Shown here: in pieces, positions 1-8,028 of the stretch
Layout: each line of letters starts with the position of its first letter
Position numbering within the stretch: position 1 is the first letter of the stretch
Origin: Bacilli bacterium
GTDB lineage: Bacteria; Bacillota_I; Bacilli_A; Haloplasmatales; Haloplasmataceae
Direction of reading: 5' to 3'
DNA length: 8,156 nt
NCBI GenBank assembly: GCA_012513195.1
Contig: JAAZCR010000157.1
Coordinates: 1-8,156, forward strand
The notes under the pieces: generated by a model
Told to the model about the DNA's origin: nothing
The model's input: only the letters and a program-made list of their open reading frames with translations
The model's database searches: none
Program-made: the position numbers and the translations under genes

Positions 1-1739
1 ATGCTAATTTGCGGAGTGGACAAAGAGAACTAATGGATTCTGTTAGTGAAGTGATAAAAGATAAAGGTACTCTTTTTGTATGTGCACCGACGGGAATTGG
101 TAAGAGTTTAGGTACGCTTTATCCAGCGCTAACATCCTTACCAACCAAAGATACGAAGATTTTCTATTTAACTGCCAAATCGATGATTAAGGAAGTTGCA
201 CGAGATACTATCAATTTGTTGCGAAAACGCAGCAAATTAAAAATCAAATCATTAGTAATGACCGCTAAGGAAAAGATTTGTATTAACGATTGTGTTAAGT
301 GTAATCCAAAGGATTGTCCTTATGCGAAGGACTTTTATAAGAAAGTTAATCAGGCAGTGGTTGATATTTATACGCATGAAGATGATTTTAACTACGATAG
401 TATCGTTCATTATGCTTATAAATATGAAATATGTCCATTTGAGTATCAATTAACTCTTTCATTATATAGTGATTGTATTATTTGTGATTACAATTATGTG
501 TTTGATTTAAGAGTATATTTACGCCGTTTCTTTGAGTATGATACCTCTAATATTATTCTTTTAATTGATGAAGCACATAATATGTATGATCGTGTATGTG
601 GAATGTACACCATAAGCCTTAATTTTAATATCCTTAATACGATTTATCAACATATTAACAATGAAGAAATTCGTAATAGTGTTAATAGTTTAATTGTAAC
701 ATTAAAACAATATGAAACAGATTTATCATTAAGGAAGAAAGACGCACTAAAGTTTTTAGACTTAGACATGAGTATTATCGATAATATCGAAAGTTTACTT
801 GATAAACTAGAAAAGCATTTTGATATCCTACATAATCAAGGTGAAGAGATTAATGAGGAGTTGTGGGATTGTTACTATGAATTAAGTAATTTCCTGAAAA
901 TTGCGGCTGTCTATTCCTCCGATTTCTTTGTCTGGGTGACTAAAAATAAAGAGGAAGTAAATTATCAGATTACTTGTGTTAATCCAAGAGCATTAATTAA
1001 GAATCGGACAAGCAAAGTATTAAGCACCGTCTTCTTCTCAGCTACTCTTCATCCCCTTGATTATTACATCTCATTATATGGAGGGGATGAAACTAGTCGG
1101 ACACTCTTTTTACCTTCTCCTTTTAAACAAGAAAATTTAGCGTTATATGTTAATCCGTATATTTCAACTAAGTACAATAATCGTGATAATACAAAGTATA
1201 AAATTGCTTATCAGATTCATGATGTCATTAAACATGGTGGTAAATACTTAGTTTATTTTCCCAGTTATCAGTACCTTGAAATGGTATTTCAAGTCTTTAA
1301 AAAGATTAATGAAACAGATCTACTATTATTGAAACAAACGAGCGATATGACGGAAGTAGAGAAGAATAATTTCATTAAACAGTTTGATGATAGTAATACT
1401 AATATTGTTGGGTTCGCGGTTTTAGGTGGACAGTTTGCGGAAGGTATTGATTTAAAAGGGGAGAAGTTAAATGGCGTCATCATTGTGGGGGTAGGTTTAC
1501 CTACTTTTGATGCTTTTAGGGAGGAACTTCGGGCTTATTTTGATGCAGTTTATCATAAAGGCTATCAGTATGCCTATATATATCCTGGCTTTAATAAGGT
1601 ACTCCAAGCTGTGGGTAGAGTGATTCGAGATGAAAATGATGAAGGTATTGCGGTATTAATTGATGAGCGTTATATCAAGTCAGAGTACCTTAAACTCTTT
1701 CCACCTCATTGGAGGCATTACCAAATTATTGATTGGTAA
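1..1739 (+). CDS. Rad3/XPD/DinG-family ATP-dependent DNA helicase, 5' end missing
   Basis: Superfamily 2 helicase of the XPD/DinG type, expected to unwind DNA 5'->3' with ATP during repair or replication stress. Numbering from the TTG at 9, it shows Walker A APTGIGKS (26-33), a cysteine set at 91, 95, 98, 103 and 142 between motifs I and II where XPD-like proteins hold a 4Fe-4S cluster, DEAH box (187-190), SATLHP motif III (344-349), FAEGIDLKG motif V (476-484) and QAVGRVIR motif VI (533-540). The C terminus is complete (TAA). The frame is open to base 3 and the TTG has no room for a ribosome site; the first residues (ANLRSGQREL) resemble the internal start of the helicase core, so the gene begins upstream. 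Bacillota relatives of this clade often carry an N-terminal PD-(D/E)XK-like nuclease domain; whether this one does lies outside the window. No terminator follows, so read-through into the next gene is possible. Confidence 0.9.
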   Translation, partial: ANLRSGQRELMDSVSEVIKDKGTLFVCAPTGIGKSLGTLYPALTSLPTKDTKIFYLTAKSMIKEVARDTINLLRKRSKLKIKSLVMTAKEKICINDCVKCNPKDCPYAKDFYKKVNQAVVDIYTHEDDFNYDSIVHYAYKYEICPFEYQLTLSLYSDCIICDYNYVFDLRVYLRRFFEYDTSNIILLIDEAHNMYDRVCGMYTISLNFNILNTIYQHINNEEIRNSVNSLIVTLKQYETDLSLRKKDALKFLDLDMSIIDNIESLLDKLEKHFDILHNQGEEINEELWDCYYELSNFLKIAAVYSSDFFVWVTKNKEEVNYQITCVNPRALIKNRTSKVLSTVFFSATLHPLDYYISLYGGDETSRTLFLPSPFKQENLALYVNPYISTKYNNRDNTKYKIAYQIHDVIKHGGKYLVYFPSYQYLEMVFQVFKKINETDLLLLKQTSDMTEVEKNNFIKQFDDSNTNIVGFAVLGGQFAEGIDLKGEKLNGVIIVGVGLPTFDAFREELRAYFDAVYHKGYQYAYIYPGFNKVLQAVGRVIRDENDEGIAVLIDERYIKSEYLKLFPPHWRHYQIIDW

Positions 1740-1764
1740 AATGTAGTAGAAAAAATTATGTTTA

Positions 1765-1793
1765 TTGATATAATCATTACTTTATGTTAAAAT
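1765..1793 (+). promoter_or_regulatory. Extended -10 sigma-A-type promoter for the DUF445 operon
   Basis: TTGATA (1765-1770, five of six consensus bases) is followed by a 17-base spacer and TAAAAT (1788-1793). The spacer ends in TGT, giving an extended -10. Transcription would start near 1800 with a leader of about 40 bases. A second perfect TATAAT lies at 1769-1774 with a weaker -35, TAGAAA (1747-1752, 16-base spacer). Its -10 overlaps the -35 of the first, so the two cannot be occupied at once. No operator or riboswitch-like structure is visible in the leader. Confidence 0.65.
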
Positions 1794-1827
1794 TGAATGA
1801 AGATATTTTTTACATGATTCATTTTTT

Positions 1828-1835
1828 GGGGGTGA
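1828..1835 (+). promoter_or_regulatory. Ribosome binding site of the DUF445 gene
   Basis: GGGGGTGA sits 4 bases before the ATG at 1840 and matches the extended anti-Shine-Dalgarno complement GGAGGTGA with one substitution (a G·U pair in place of A-U). It fixes the start of the DUF445 gene. No other start codon with a comparable site lies nearby. Confidence 0.75.
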
Positions 1836-1839
1836 GTTA

Positions 1840-4800
1840 ATGATTCAGGTACCCGAACTAGTATATGTTATCATTATGATTTTTACAGGAGCATTAACAG
1901 GATACATAACTAATGATGTCGCCCTGAAGATGTTATTCCGTGAATACGGAATCGGTAAATTAAAATTTGGTGGCGTTATCATTAAGACGCGTAAGAATCT
2001 TGAGAAAGATTTATCGCAACTAATCGAAAAAGAAATTATTAACCATAATACTTTGAAAAGTCAATTTCATAAACCTGCACTACGAGAAGCCATATCAAAG
2101 ACTGTTATCACGTTTTTTAATGATATAATTTTTAAAAATACCAAGAATGATCAAATTGGCGATTTACCAGGTTTTAATCAAACCGTTGATAATATATGTG
2201 CTTTCTTACAAAAGTATTTAGAAGAACATCTTTATAAAACCTTTGTGAAGTTAAGTAAGAATATTGTCGTTAGTGATATTGTTTCAAGCGAACAGGCTTT
2301 AAATCTTGCGCAATCCATCGCTAAGCAAATTTTAACGGTCGTTAAAGAAAAACGCATCGCAGAAACAATTGTTACTGATTTATATACAAATTATCGTGAC
2401 ATGTCATTAATCGATATCGTTGGCGATAAGATTACCGATACCATTATCAATAACCTTAACGAACTCTTAAACGATATCTTTGATGAAATGCGGTATAAAA
2501 ATGACCGAGAAATCCACACATTAGTTAGTAAGTTATATCGTGATTTAGATTTTGATACCTTTGTAGAATCAATGGAAAATTATCTTGGCGATAAAAAACT
2601 ATCTTACTTTATTTCTGAAGATAGTTTAAATCGCCTGTATGAATTATTCGTTGATTATTTAAAGAATCCAAATTCCAATGAATCAATTGAGGTATTCTTT
2701 GAAGGGTTATTAGTAGCTTTAAAGAAAGTCGATAAACCAATCATTGAATTATTCTCTGGTGATTTACGTTTAGAAATTGAAAAATTCCTTGAAACCCAAT
2801 TACCAGGTATCATAGATCGTTTGATTGAAATCATCCAAAAACATAAAGATGAGATTGAAGAATTAATTGAATCTTCTATTGACCAAACTATCTACGATCA
2901 ACAAACAATTAGAAGATTAATTTTACAAGCGATTCGATTCTTCTTAATTGAAAACTTTACCCAAAAATACGATATCATTAACAAAATTGTTGAAATGTTA
3001 AGAGGTATTGATATTGAAGATCTCTCCATGACCATTAGTCAACAAGTAATTGACCTCTTACATAAGCAATCCATTTCAACCATTATCAATGAATTAGAAG
3101 CAAATAATATCCTAACTGCGAAGTTAATTGCTAGTCAAGTTCATCGGGTCCTCAATTTCTTATGTGAACGTTATCTATCAAAGGATATTGAACATAGCGA
3201 TTTCCTCGAAAAACGGATAAATGATTTAATAAAACTAAATCTCAAACCATTCGTTAATAATCTTACTGTAACAGTTATTACCAAGCAAATCCTTTATAAT
3301 GAAGAAATCCTTAAGTTCATTAAAGAACGAATTAGTCAATCATTACGAAGCATTGCGAATATGCCGATAAGTACCTTTATCTTAGCAACCCGAGTCAATG
3401 ACTATGCGGCAAGATTCCAAGAAGGTATTTATAATCAACTATTAAAGAATGAAACAGAAATCGTGGATATTATTTATAAGAACCTTGAAACTTATTTCTT
3501 AAAACATAATGTCAGCGAAATTCTCAAGAAAGAACAAGCCCAAGCCTTTAAGAGTGAAGTTATTGTCGATGTCATTGTGCGAAGTTTACGCAATCTCATC
3601 GAGGATTATCGTCATTATCATATCCATGATTTATTTAAGCAAATTAATTCCATCGATAACCTTAGTGAAAATATCGTTAATGCCATCCTCAATTATCTCG
3701 ATAACGGTTTAAGCAATATCTTAGAAGGCAATATCGCTCGAGTAATTGAGAATAACATCAAGAGTTTCAGCAATGAAGAAGTTCTTGAACTCATGCAGGA
3801 GTTCATGGGAAAAGAGTTAAAGCCTTTAACAATTCTCGGAGCGATTATGGGTGGTATTGTCGGTATCTTCCTTGGGTATTACCAAGCCTTTGTCCTAGGG
3901 CACAACACATTGTTTAATTGGAATCAAATAAAGTTCATCTTACCTAATATGGCCATTTACGCTCTCGTTGGTTACTTAACTAACGTTATTGCGATTTACT
4001 TCATCTTTAGACCATATAAACCCGTCTTTGGATTAAAATGGTTCCAAGGTGTTATTCCAAAACAGATACCTGTTTTGGCTAGGGCAATGGGTAACGTTAT
4101 TAGTAATAACCTCTTAAGTGATACAAGCATAAATAATATGATTCAAAAGAATGAAAAACCGCTCAAAGAGGCATTTATTAAAAACATTCAAAAAGACGAT
4201 TACAAAGTGTTAAAAACTTACTTATCTGAACAAAGCAATAAAGTAACAAGACTAGCTACTCTATATATCATCCGTTATTTACGCGACAATAATCATATGT
4301 TAGCATCGAAATTAACGGATGAAGTAATGGGACTTAATTTACAAAACGTCGAAACGCAAATTTTTAGTGAACTTATGGCGGATTTATTTGCAGATAAGGT
4401 TAATCATTCCGTTGATTATATAACTAATGTTATTGCGAATAAATTAAAATCTGGTAAGACAATAAAAGAATTATCTGATGATTTACAAATCAATACCGTC
4501 GAAAATAAGATTAATAACTTAATTGAAGTTGAGTTAGGTAAATTTATAGAACGATTCAATACTACTAATTACTTAGTAGACCTTATTTCCAGTAACCAAG
4601 TTTTCATTGATAAACTTATCAGTCAAAAATTAAATACGGTATTATCGGAGAACGCTAAGGTTGGGATCGAAAACTTCCTTTATGGTCTTATCTCCCGTTA
4701 TCTATTTGATCGCGAAAAACAACGTTCGTTATCAAATTACATAATTAATGAAATCACCGCCATTTTAAATAATAACGATAGTATCGATGAACTATTTGGT

Positions 4801-6039
4801 GGAAGATTTATTGAACTTGTTAACTACAACATGGAAACCATTCTCGAGCGTATTAATGTGGCTGTCGTAAAGTGGCTATATGATAATCGCGATGAAATAA
4901 CGGAATCAGTCACTAAGAGAGTAATTGATCAATTATCAGTTGTTCAACAAGTTGGTTATAAAGCGATTAATGGAGATAAACTAATAAGAGAAACAGTGTA
5001 CCGAATTATTGAACATCGCTTGCCAAACTTTATTTCCGATAAGATTGCGATGCTTACAACTGAGTTCAAGAATTTCTTTGATGAACTCGGTAAGATGCGC
5101 TTAAAAGATGCTCGCTTAGAATTACGCAAAGAAGAACTCGAAAACTTCTTGAATTCCGTCTTCGAATCAAAAGAAATTGAGATTAAGACCAGAAGATTTA
5201 TTCATGTGGTAATGAACTACTTCTATGAAATTAATACTAAGATCCTCTTTGATCTATTTGAAATTGAAAATAGCCAAGACATCATCAGTAAGTTTAGTGA
5301 TATCTTAGATTTAGTTAATGAAGGTTGTTACAGACAATTGAATCTAAGAAAAGAACATATTACTAATGATGTATCACCATTAGTAAATAAATTTATCACT
5401 AGAGAAATTATGCACAATCGCGTGCGCAATCTAACGCTAGGAATCACTGATGTAGAAATCCAAGAGTTGGTTCAACGGATACTCGTGAAACTAAATGAGA
5501 ACGACTTCTTAAAACATAAGATGTTACAGCTCGTTGATGCTATGTTTAATCATCTCAAAGTTCTACCACTTAGTGCATTATTCGATGACCTGTACTTGAA
5601 ACAAGATATCCGTAATTTAATTAGAAAATTTACCATTGATATAAATGTTGAAGATGCCTTAATGGAAGTAATTAATGATCTGTATTGTACAACAATTAGA
5701 AATTATGAAAAACTAATCGAAAATGATGTTAATGAACGTTTCCTTACTGATATTATTAACGCTACCTATGAAGCAATAAAAGAAAACATCTTCGACATTT
5801 TAAGAGCAGTCGATTTTAAAGAAGTTACCGTACGTGAAGTAAGCGCCATGGACGCTAAACAAATCAAAACACTCTTTGACAGTTTCGGTCGTAGTTACTT
5901 CCGTAAACTCGAGTTGTATGGGATATTTGGGGGAATATTTGCGATTGAAGAGATTAGTTTAATCTTTTTAATCAGTTACATTGTACAAATGTTTAAGAAA
6001 CCTAACAAAGAGGAGGTTAAAAATGAAAATAAAGATTAA
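1840..6039 (+). CDS. Giant tandem-duplicated DUF445 membrane protein (1399 aa)
   Basis: DUF445 (YheB/YjiN-type) membrane protein of unknown function, far longer than the roughly 400 residues usual in the family. The hallmark amino end, a membrane helix with G-Y-x-T-N then F-R, occurs twice: GYITN at 21-25 with R34, and GYLTN at 711-715 with R724. The carboxy hallmark, a basic/aromatic stretch leading into a Gly-rich membrane helix, also occurs twice: G667 to G675, and G1361 to G1365. Matching points are offset by 690-694 residues, so two lobes of nearly equal length lie head to tail. Predicted membrane segments are about 7-29, 664-686, 699-723 and 1359-1384; the middle pair forms a hairpin, placing both lobes on the same side of the membrane. 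The lobes are mostly charged, Ile/Leu-rich amphipathic helix (for example 308-347). Which side faces the cytoplasm is unclear, since positive charge flanks both sides. The family call is firm; the function is unknown. Confidence 0.85.
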   Translation: MIQVPELVYVIIMIFTGALTGYITNDVALKMLFREYGIGKLKFGGVIIKTRKNLEKDLSQLIEKEIINHNTLKSQFHKPALREAISKTVITFFNDIIFKNTKNDQIGDLPGFNQTVDNICAFLQKYLEEHLYKTFVKLSKNIVVSDIVSSEQALNLAQSIAKQILTVVKEKRIAETIVTDLYTNYRDMSLIDIVGDKITDTIINNLNELLNDIFDEMRYKNDREIHTLVSKLYRDLDFDTFVESMENYLGDKKLSYFISEDSLNRLYELFVDYLKNPNSNESIEVFFEGLLVALKKVDKPIIELFSGDLRLEIEKFLETQLPGIIDRLIEIIQKHKDEIEELIESSIDQTIYDQQTIRRLILQAIRFFLIENFTQKYDIINKIVEMLRGIDIEDLSMTISQQVIDLLHKQSISTIINELEANNILTAKLIASQVHRVLNFLCERYLSKDIEHSDFLEKRINDLIKLNLKPFVNNLTVTVITKQILYNEEILKFIKERISQSLRSIANMPISTFILATRVNDYAARFQEGIYNQLLKNETEIVDIIYKNLETYFLKHNVSEILKKEQAQAFKSEVIVDVIVRSLRNLIEDYRHYHIHDLFKQINSIDNLSENIVNAILNYLDNGLSNILEGNIARVIENNIKSFSNEEVLELMQEFMGKELKPLTILGAIMGGIVGIFLGYYQAFVLGHNTLFNWNQIKFILPNMAIYALVGYLTNVIAIYFIFRPYKPVFGLKWFQGVIPKQIPVLARAMGNVISNNLLSDTSINNMIQKNEKPLKEAFIKNIQKDDYKVLKTYLSEQSNKVTRLATLYIIRYLRDNNHMLASKLTDEVMGLNLQNVETQIFSELMADLFADKVNHSVDYITNVIANKLKSGKTIKELSDDLQINTVENKINNLIEVELGKFIERFNTTNYLVDLISSNQVFIDKLISQKLNTVLSENAKVGIENFLYGLISRYLFDREKQRSLSNYIINEITAILNNNDSIDELFGGRFIELVNYNMETILERINVAVVKWLYDNRDEITESVTKRVIDQLSVVQQVGYKAINGDKLIRETVYRIIEHRLPNFISDKIAMLTTEFKNFFDELGKMRLKDARLELRKEELENFLNSVFESKEIEIKTRRFIHVVMNYFYEINTKILFDLFEIENSQDIISKFSDILDLVNEGCYRQLNLRKEHITNDVSPLVNKFITREIMHNRVRNLTLGITDVEIQELVQRILVKLNENDFLKHKMLQLVDAMFNHLKVLPLSALFDDLYLKQDIRNLIRKFTIDINVEDALMEVINDLYCTTIRNYEKLIENDVNERFLTDIINATYEAIKENIFDILRAVDFKEVTVREVSAMDAKQIKTLFDSFGRSYFRKLELYGIFGGIFAIEEISLIFLISYIVQMFKKPNKEEVKNENKD
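6011..6016 (+). promoter_or_regulatory. Ribosome binding site that sets the start of the downstream membrane gene
   Basis: A perfect AGGAGG, inside the end of the DUF445 coding region, stands 6 bases before the ATG at 6023. This makes 6023 the start rather than the upstream in-frame alternative near 5981, which has no comparable site. The placement implies translational coupling to the DUF445 gene. Confidence 0.85.
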
Positions 6040-6736
6040 GTTTAAAGATTATTTCTGGGCTTTTGATGGTCTTGGTGCACTACTTATGTTAGTTGCTTTT
6101 ATCTTAATGATAATCTACCACAACCAAGTCAACGAAATCATTATTCGCTTGACAGGAATTGGTGTATTATTCTTTACTCTAATACGGATTAAACCAATTT
6201 TGGCCAACCGCAATGAAAAAGATTATCTCCTCGTCATGTTTAGCGAATTGTTAATTTTCTTAGTTGTTGGCTGCCTACTACTATTCATGGCTCCAAAACT
6301 ACTAGAAGCTGGCGAAAAAGACATTTTCACTTATAGTCGTCTAGTTGGTTTACTCCTATGGATTCGTGGTATCGTGCATTTCTGGACCACTTCTAAGCGT
6401 TACGAACTGCATGACATCATCGGTTTCATCGTTAATGTACTCTTCATCTCCTTTGGTTTCGTGTTCCTCTTAACTAATAGTTTAACATCGGATAAGATTA
6501 CGCTCTTCTTAATTATCATTTCATTACTATTAGTAGTCTTCTTTAGTTATCGTACCTTTAGTGGTTACAACAGTTTCCGCATCCAAAAAACTAATGCATT
6601 AAAGATGCAAGATTACTTAGAAAAGAAAGAAGAAGATAAAGAAGTAATCGAAGATCCAAAGAAGATTGAAGATCAAATTAATCCAAAAATCATCGAGGAG
6701 CCCGAAGAAAAGCGTCCGAGTGTAGAAGTAAATTAA
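6023..6736 (+). CDS. Six-helix integral membrane protein with charged C-terminal tail, DUF308/HdeD-like
   Basis: A 237-residue protein that I cannot name with certainty. Six hydrophobic segments are visible at about 15-32, 38-60, 69-91, 104-122, 132-151 and 158-178, arranged as three short-loop pairs with a Gly-containing, Arg-ended second helix (L-T-G-I-G-V then R-I-K-P). This pattern recalls the HdeD/DUF308 membrane proteins, but the similarity is judged by eye only. Residues 186-237 form a hydrophilic tail rich in Lys, Glu and Pro, with repeated E-x-P-K / I-E-E-P-type stretches, probably disordered and, by the positive residues near the last helix (Y-R, R-I-Q-K), cytoplasmic. The gene overlaps the DUF445 gene by 17 bases in another frame and has no promoter of its own, so it is almost certainly co-transcribed and coupled. 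A partner or accessory role for the DUF445 protein is inference. Confidence 0.75.
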   Translation: MKIKIKFKDYFWAFDGLGALLMLVAFILMIIYHNQVNEIIIRLTGIGVLFFTLIRIKPILANRNEKDYLLVMFSELLIFLVVGCLLLFMAPKLLEAGEKDIFTYSRLVGLLLWIRGIVHFWTTSKRYELHDIIGFIVNVLFISFGFVFLLTNSLTSDKITLFLIIISLLLVVFFSYRTFSGYNSFRIQKTNALKMQDYLEKKEEDKEVIEDPKKIEDQINPKIIEEPEEKRPSVEVN

Positions 6737-6744
6737 AGTGTTAA

Positions 6745-6783
6745 AAAATAAAATAAAGTCAGTTCCTGGCTTTATTTTATTTT
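6745..6783 (+). terminator. Intrinsic terminator of the DUF445 operon
   Basis: A 14-base arm, AAAATAAAATAAAG (6745-6758), pairs perfectly with 6770-6783. Four more inner pairs (one T·G) close a 3-base loop TTC at 6763-6765. The right arm is itself T-rich, so it doubles as the U-tract. With A-rich and T-rich arms it could work in both directions, though no converging gene lies here. It begins 8 bases after the stop codon. Confidence 0.85.
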
Positions 6784-6794
6784 GTTTATATTCA

Positions 6795-6823
6795 TTGCTT
6801 ATTCACTTATTAGTTAGTATAAT
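6795..6823 (+). promoter_or_regulatory. Promoter of the M42 peptidase gene
   Basis: A perfect TATAAT -10 (6818-6823) lies 17 bases after a weak -35, TTGCTT (6795-6800, only the first three bases match). The predicted start is near 6830, giving a leader of about 20 bases containing AAGGAGG (6838-6844). The position just after the preceding terminator supports a separate transcription unit. No operator is evident. Confidence 0.55.
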
Positions 6824-6850
6824 AGTATCAACTCAATAAGGAGGAAAATT

Positions 6851-7930
6851 ATGGATCAAACATTAACGATGTTAAAAGAATTAACGGAAGCAAAAGGTGT
6901 TCCGGGAAACGAACGGGAAGCACGCGAAGTAATGCGTAAGTACTTAGAACCCTATGCTGATGAAATCACTTATGACAATTTAGGTTCCATCATCGGTGTT
7001 TTAAAAGGCAAAGAAAATGGTCCACGCGTAATGGTATGTGGTCACTTAGATGAAATTGGTTTTATGGTTACGAAAATTACCGATAAGGGCTTCATTAAGT
7101 TCCAACCCCTTGGTGGCTGGTGGAACCAAGTCATGCTTTCACAACAAGTAGTTGTGGTTAATGGTAAAGGTGAATGTTTCCACGGCGTTATTGGTTCCAA
7201 ACCACCTCACATTTTATCCGCTGATGATCGCAAAAAACCAGTTGAAATTAAAGACATGTTTATTGACATTGGTGTCAAAGATAAGGAAGAAGTCGAAAAA
7301 CTTGGTATTAAACCAGGCGATATGATTGTTCCATATTGTGAATTCCGTACTCTTGCCAACGAAAAATACATGCTTGCGAAAGCATGGGATAACCGTATCG
7401 GTTGTGCCATTGCGATTGAAGTACTAAAACAATTAAAGGGTCAAGCTATTGATGCTACTGTATATGGTGTTGGTACTGTACAAGAAGAGGTTGGTTTACG
7501 TGGTGCCAAGACTAGTGGCTATAAATTAAATCCTGATATTTGTATCGCAACTGACGTTGGTATCGCTGGCGATACACCTGGAGTAGGCGATGCTGCTACT
7601 GGTGAACTTGGTAAAGGACCACAAATCGTTTTATATGATTCATCCATGGTTGGTCATCGGGGCTTAAGAGAGTTTGTCTTACAAGTCGCTGATGAACTCA
7701 ATATTCCTTATCAATTTGAAGCGATTGCGGGTGGCGGTTTAGATAGTGGCGCCATTCATACCACACATCAAGGTGTACCATCAATTGGTATTTGTATACC
7801 AAGCCGCTATATTCATAGTAACGCTTCCGTTATCCATCGCGATGATTTTGAAAATGCGGTTAAATTGATCGTTGAAGTTATTAAACGGTTGAATACAGAA
7901 GTTGTTAATAAGATTACCTATGAATGGTAA
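6851..7930 (+). CDS. ysdC: M42 family metallo-aminopeptidase, YsdC-like
   Basis: Cytoplasmic dinuclear-metal aminopeptidase of family M42 (YsdC, FrvX and TET-type enzymes), which release N-terminal residues from peptides, usually as large self-compartmentalised oligomers. At 359 residues it is full length for the family. The complete active site can be read: H65 and D67 in GHLDE, bridging D180 in AWDNR, catalytic E212 and ligand E213 in the QEEVG motif, D235 in TDVG, and H322 in RYIHS. The glycine-rich [11 protein letters not shown] segment (293-303) is also intact. The sequence closely follows Bacillus subtilis YsdC as I recall it, including GFMVT, GGWW and GSKPPHIL. There is no signal peptide. 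The ATG at 6851 is fixed by AAGGAGG six bases upstream. It has its own promoter and terminator and looks monocistronic, a housekeeping peptide-recycling gene. The exact substrate preference cannot be read from sequence. Confidence 0.95.
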   Translation: MDQTLTMLKELTEAKGVPGNEREAREVMRKYLEPYADEITYDNLGSIIGVLKGKENGPRVMVCGHLDEIGFMVTKITDKGFIKFQPLGGWWNQVMLSQQVVVVNGKGECFHGVIGSKPPHILSADDRKKPVEIKDMFIDIGVKDKEEVEKLGIKPGDMIVPYCEFRTLANEKYMLAKAWDNRIGCAIAIEVLKQLKGQAIDATVYGVGTVQEEVGLRGAKTSGYKLNPDICIATDVGIAGDTPGVGDAATGELGKGPQIVLYDSSMVGHRGLREFVLQVADELNIPYQFEAIAGGGLDSGAIHTTHQGVPSIGICIPSRYIHSNASVIHRDDFENAVKLIVEVIKRLNTEVVNKITYEW

Positions 7931-7945
7931 GAAAATTATGTAGAT

Positions 7946-7980
7946 AAAAATGGCATAATTCGTTATGCCATTTTTTATTT
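7946..7980 (+). terminator. Intrinsic terminator of the M42 gene
   Basis: AAAAATGGCATAA (7946-7958) pairs perfectly over 13 bases with 7963-7975 around a TTCG loop (7959-7962), followed by a run of T with one A to 7980. It begins 16 bases after the stop codon. This is the clearest terminator in the window. Confidence 0.92.
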
Positions 7981-7993
7981 TGTATGTTATAAT
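7965..7993 (+). promoter_or_regulatory. Extended -10 promoter overlapping the terminator, for the last gene
   Basis: TGT followed by a perfect TATAAT (7985-7993) makes a consensus extended -10. The best -35 at 17-base spacing is ATGCCA (7965-7970, four of six), which is part of the right arm of the preceding terminator. Transcription would start near 8000, about 30 bases before the ATG at 8029. Confidence 0.6.
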
Positions 7994-8028
7994 AAATAAA
8001 ACACTTAGATGATTGCGGGGGATAGTAA

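Noticed and set aside
9..11. TTG as the true start of the helicase gene
   Set aside because: Only 8 bases precede it with no ribosome site, the frame stays open to the window edge, and the text around it matches an internal position in the helicase family. The gene is cut by the window. The ATG at 1-3 is in another frame and hits a stop at 31-33.
252..449. Minus-strand frames inside the helicase (also 1289-1483) and inside the M42 gene (7207-7410)
   Set aside because: Each is fully antisense to a gene with clear motifs and lacks a credible start.
1740..1764. Terminator after the helicase gene
   Set aside because: I looked for a hairpin with a T-run and found none, so the helicase transcript may continue into the DUF445 gene.
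1794..1821. Small inverted repeat TGAAT/ATTCA in the DUF445 leader
   Set aside because: Only 5 base pairs with an 18-base loop; expected by chance in DNA this AT-rich, and too weak for an operator, attenuator or riboswitch.
3509..3712. 67-residue + strand frame inside the DUF445 gene
   Set aside because: It lies wholly inside a convincing coding region in a different frame, has no ribosome site and looks like low-complexity shadow sequence.
5981..6022. Earlier start for the six-helix membrane gene, adding 14 residues
   Set aside because: It needs a non-ATG start without a ribosome site, and it adds a basic stretch that is just the DUF445 tail read in another frame. The ATG at 6023 has a perfect AGGAGG.
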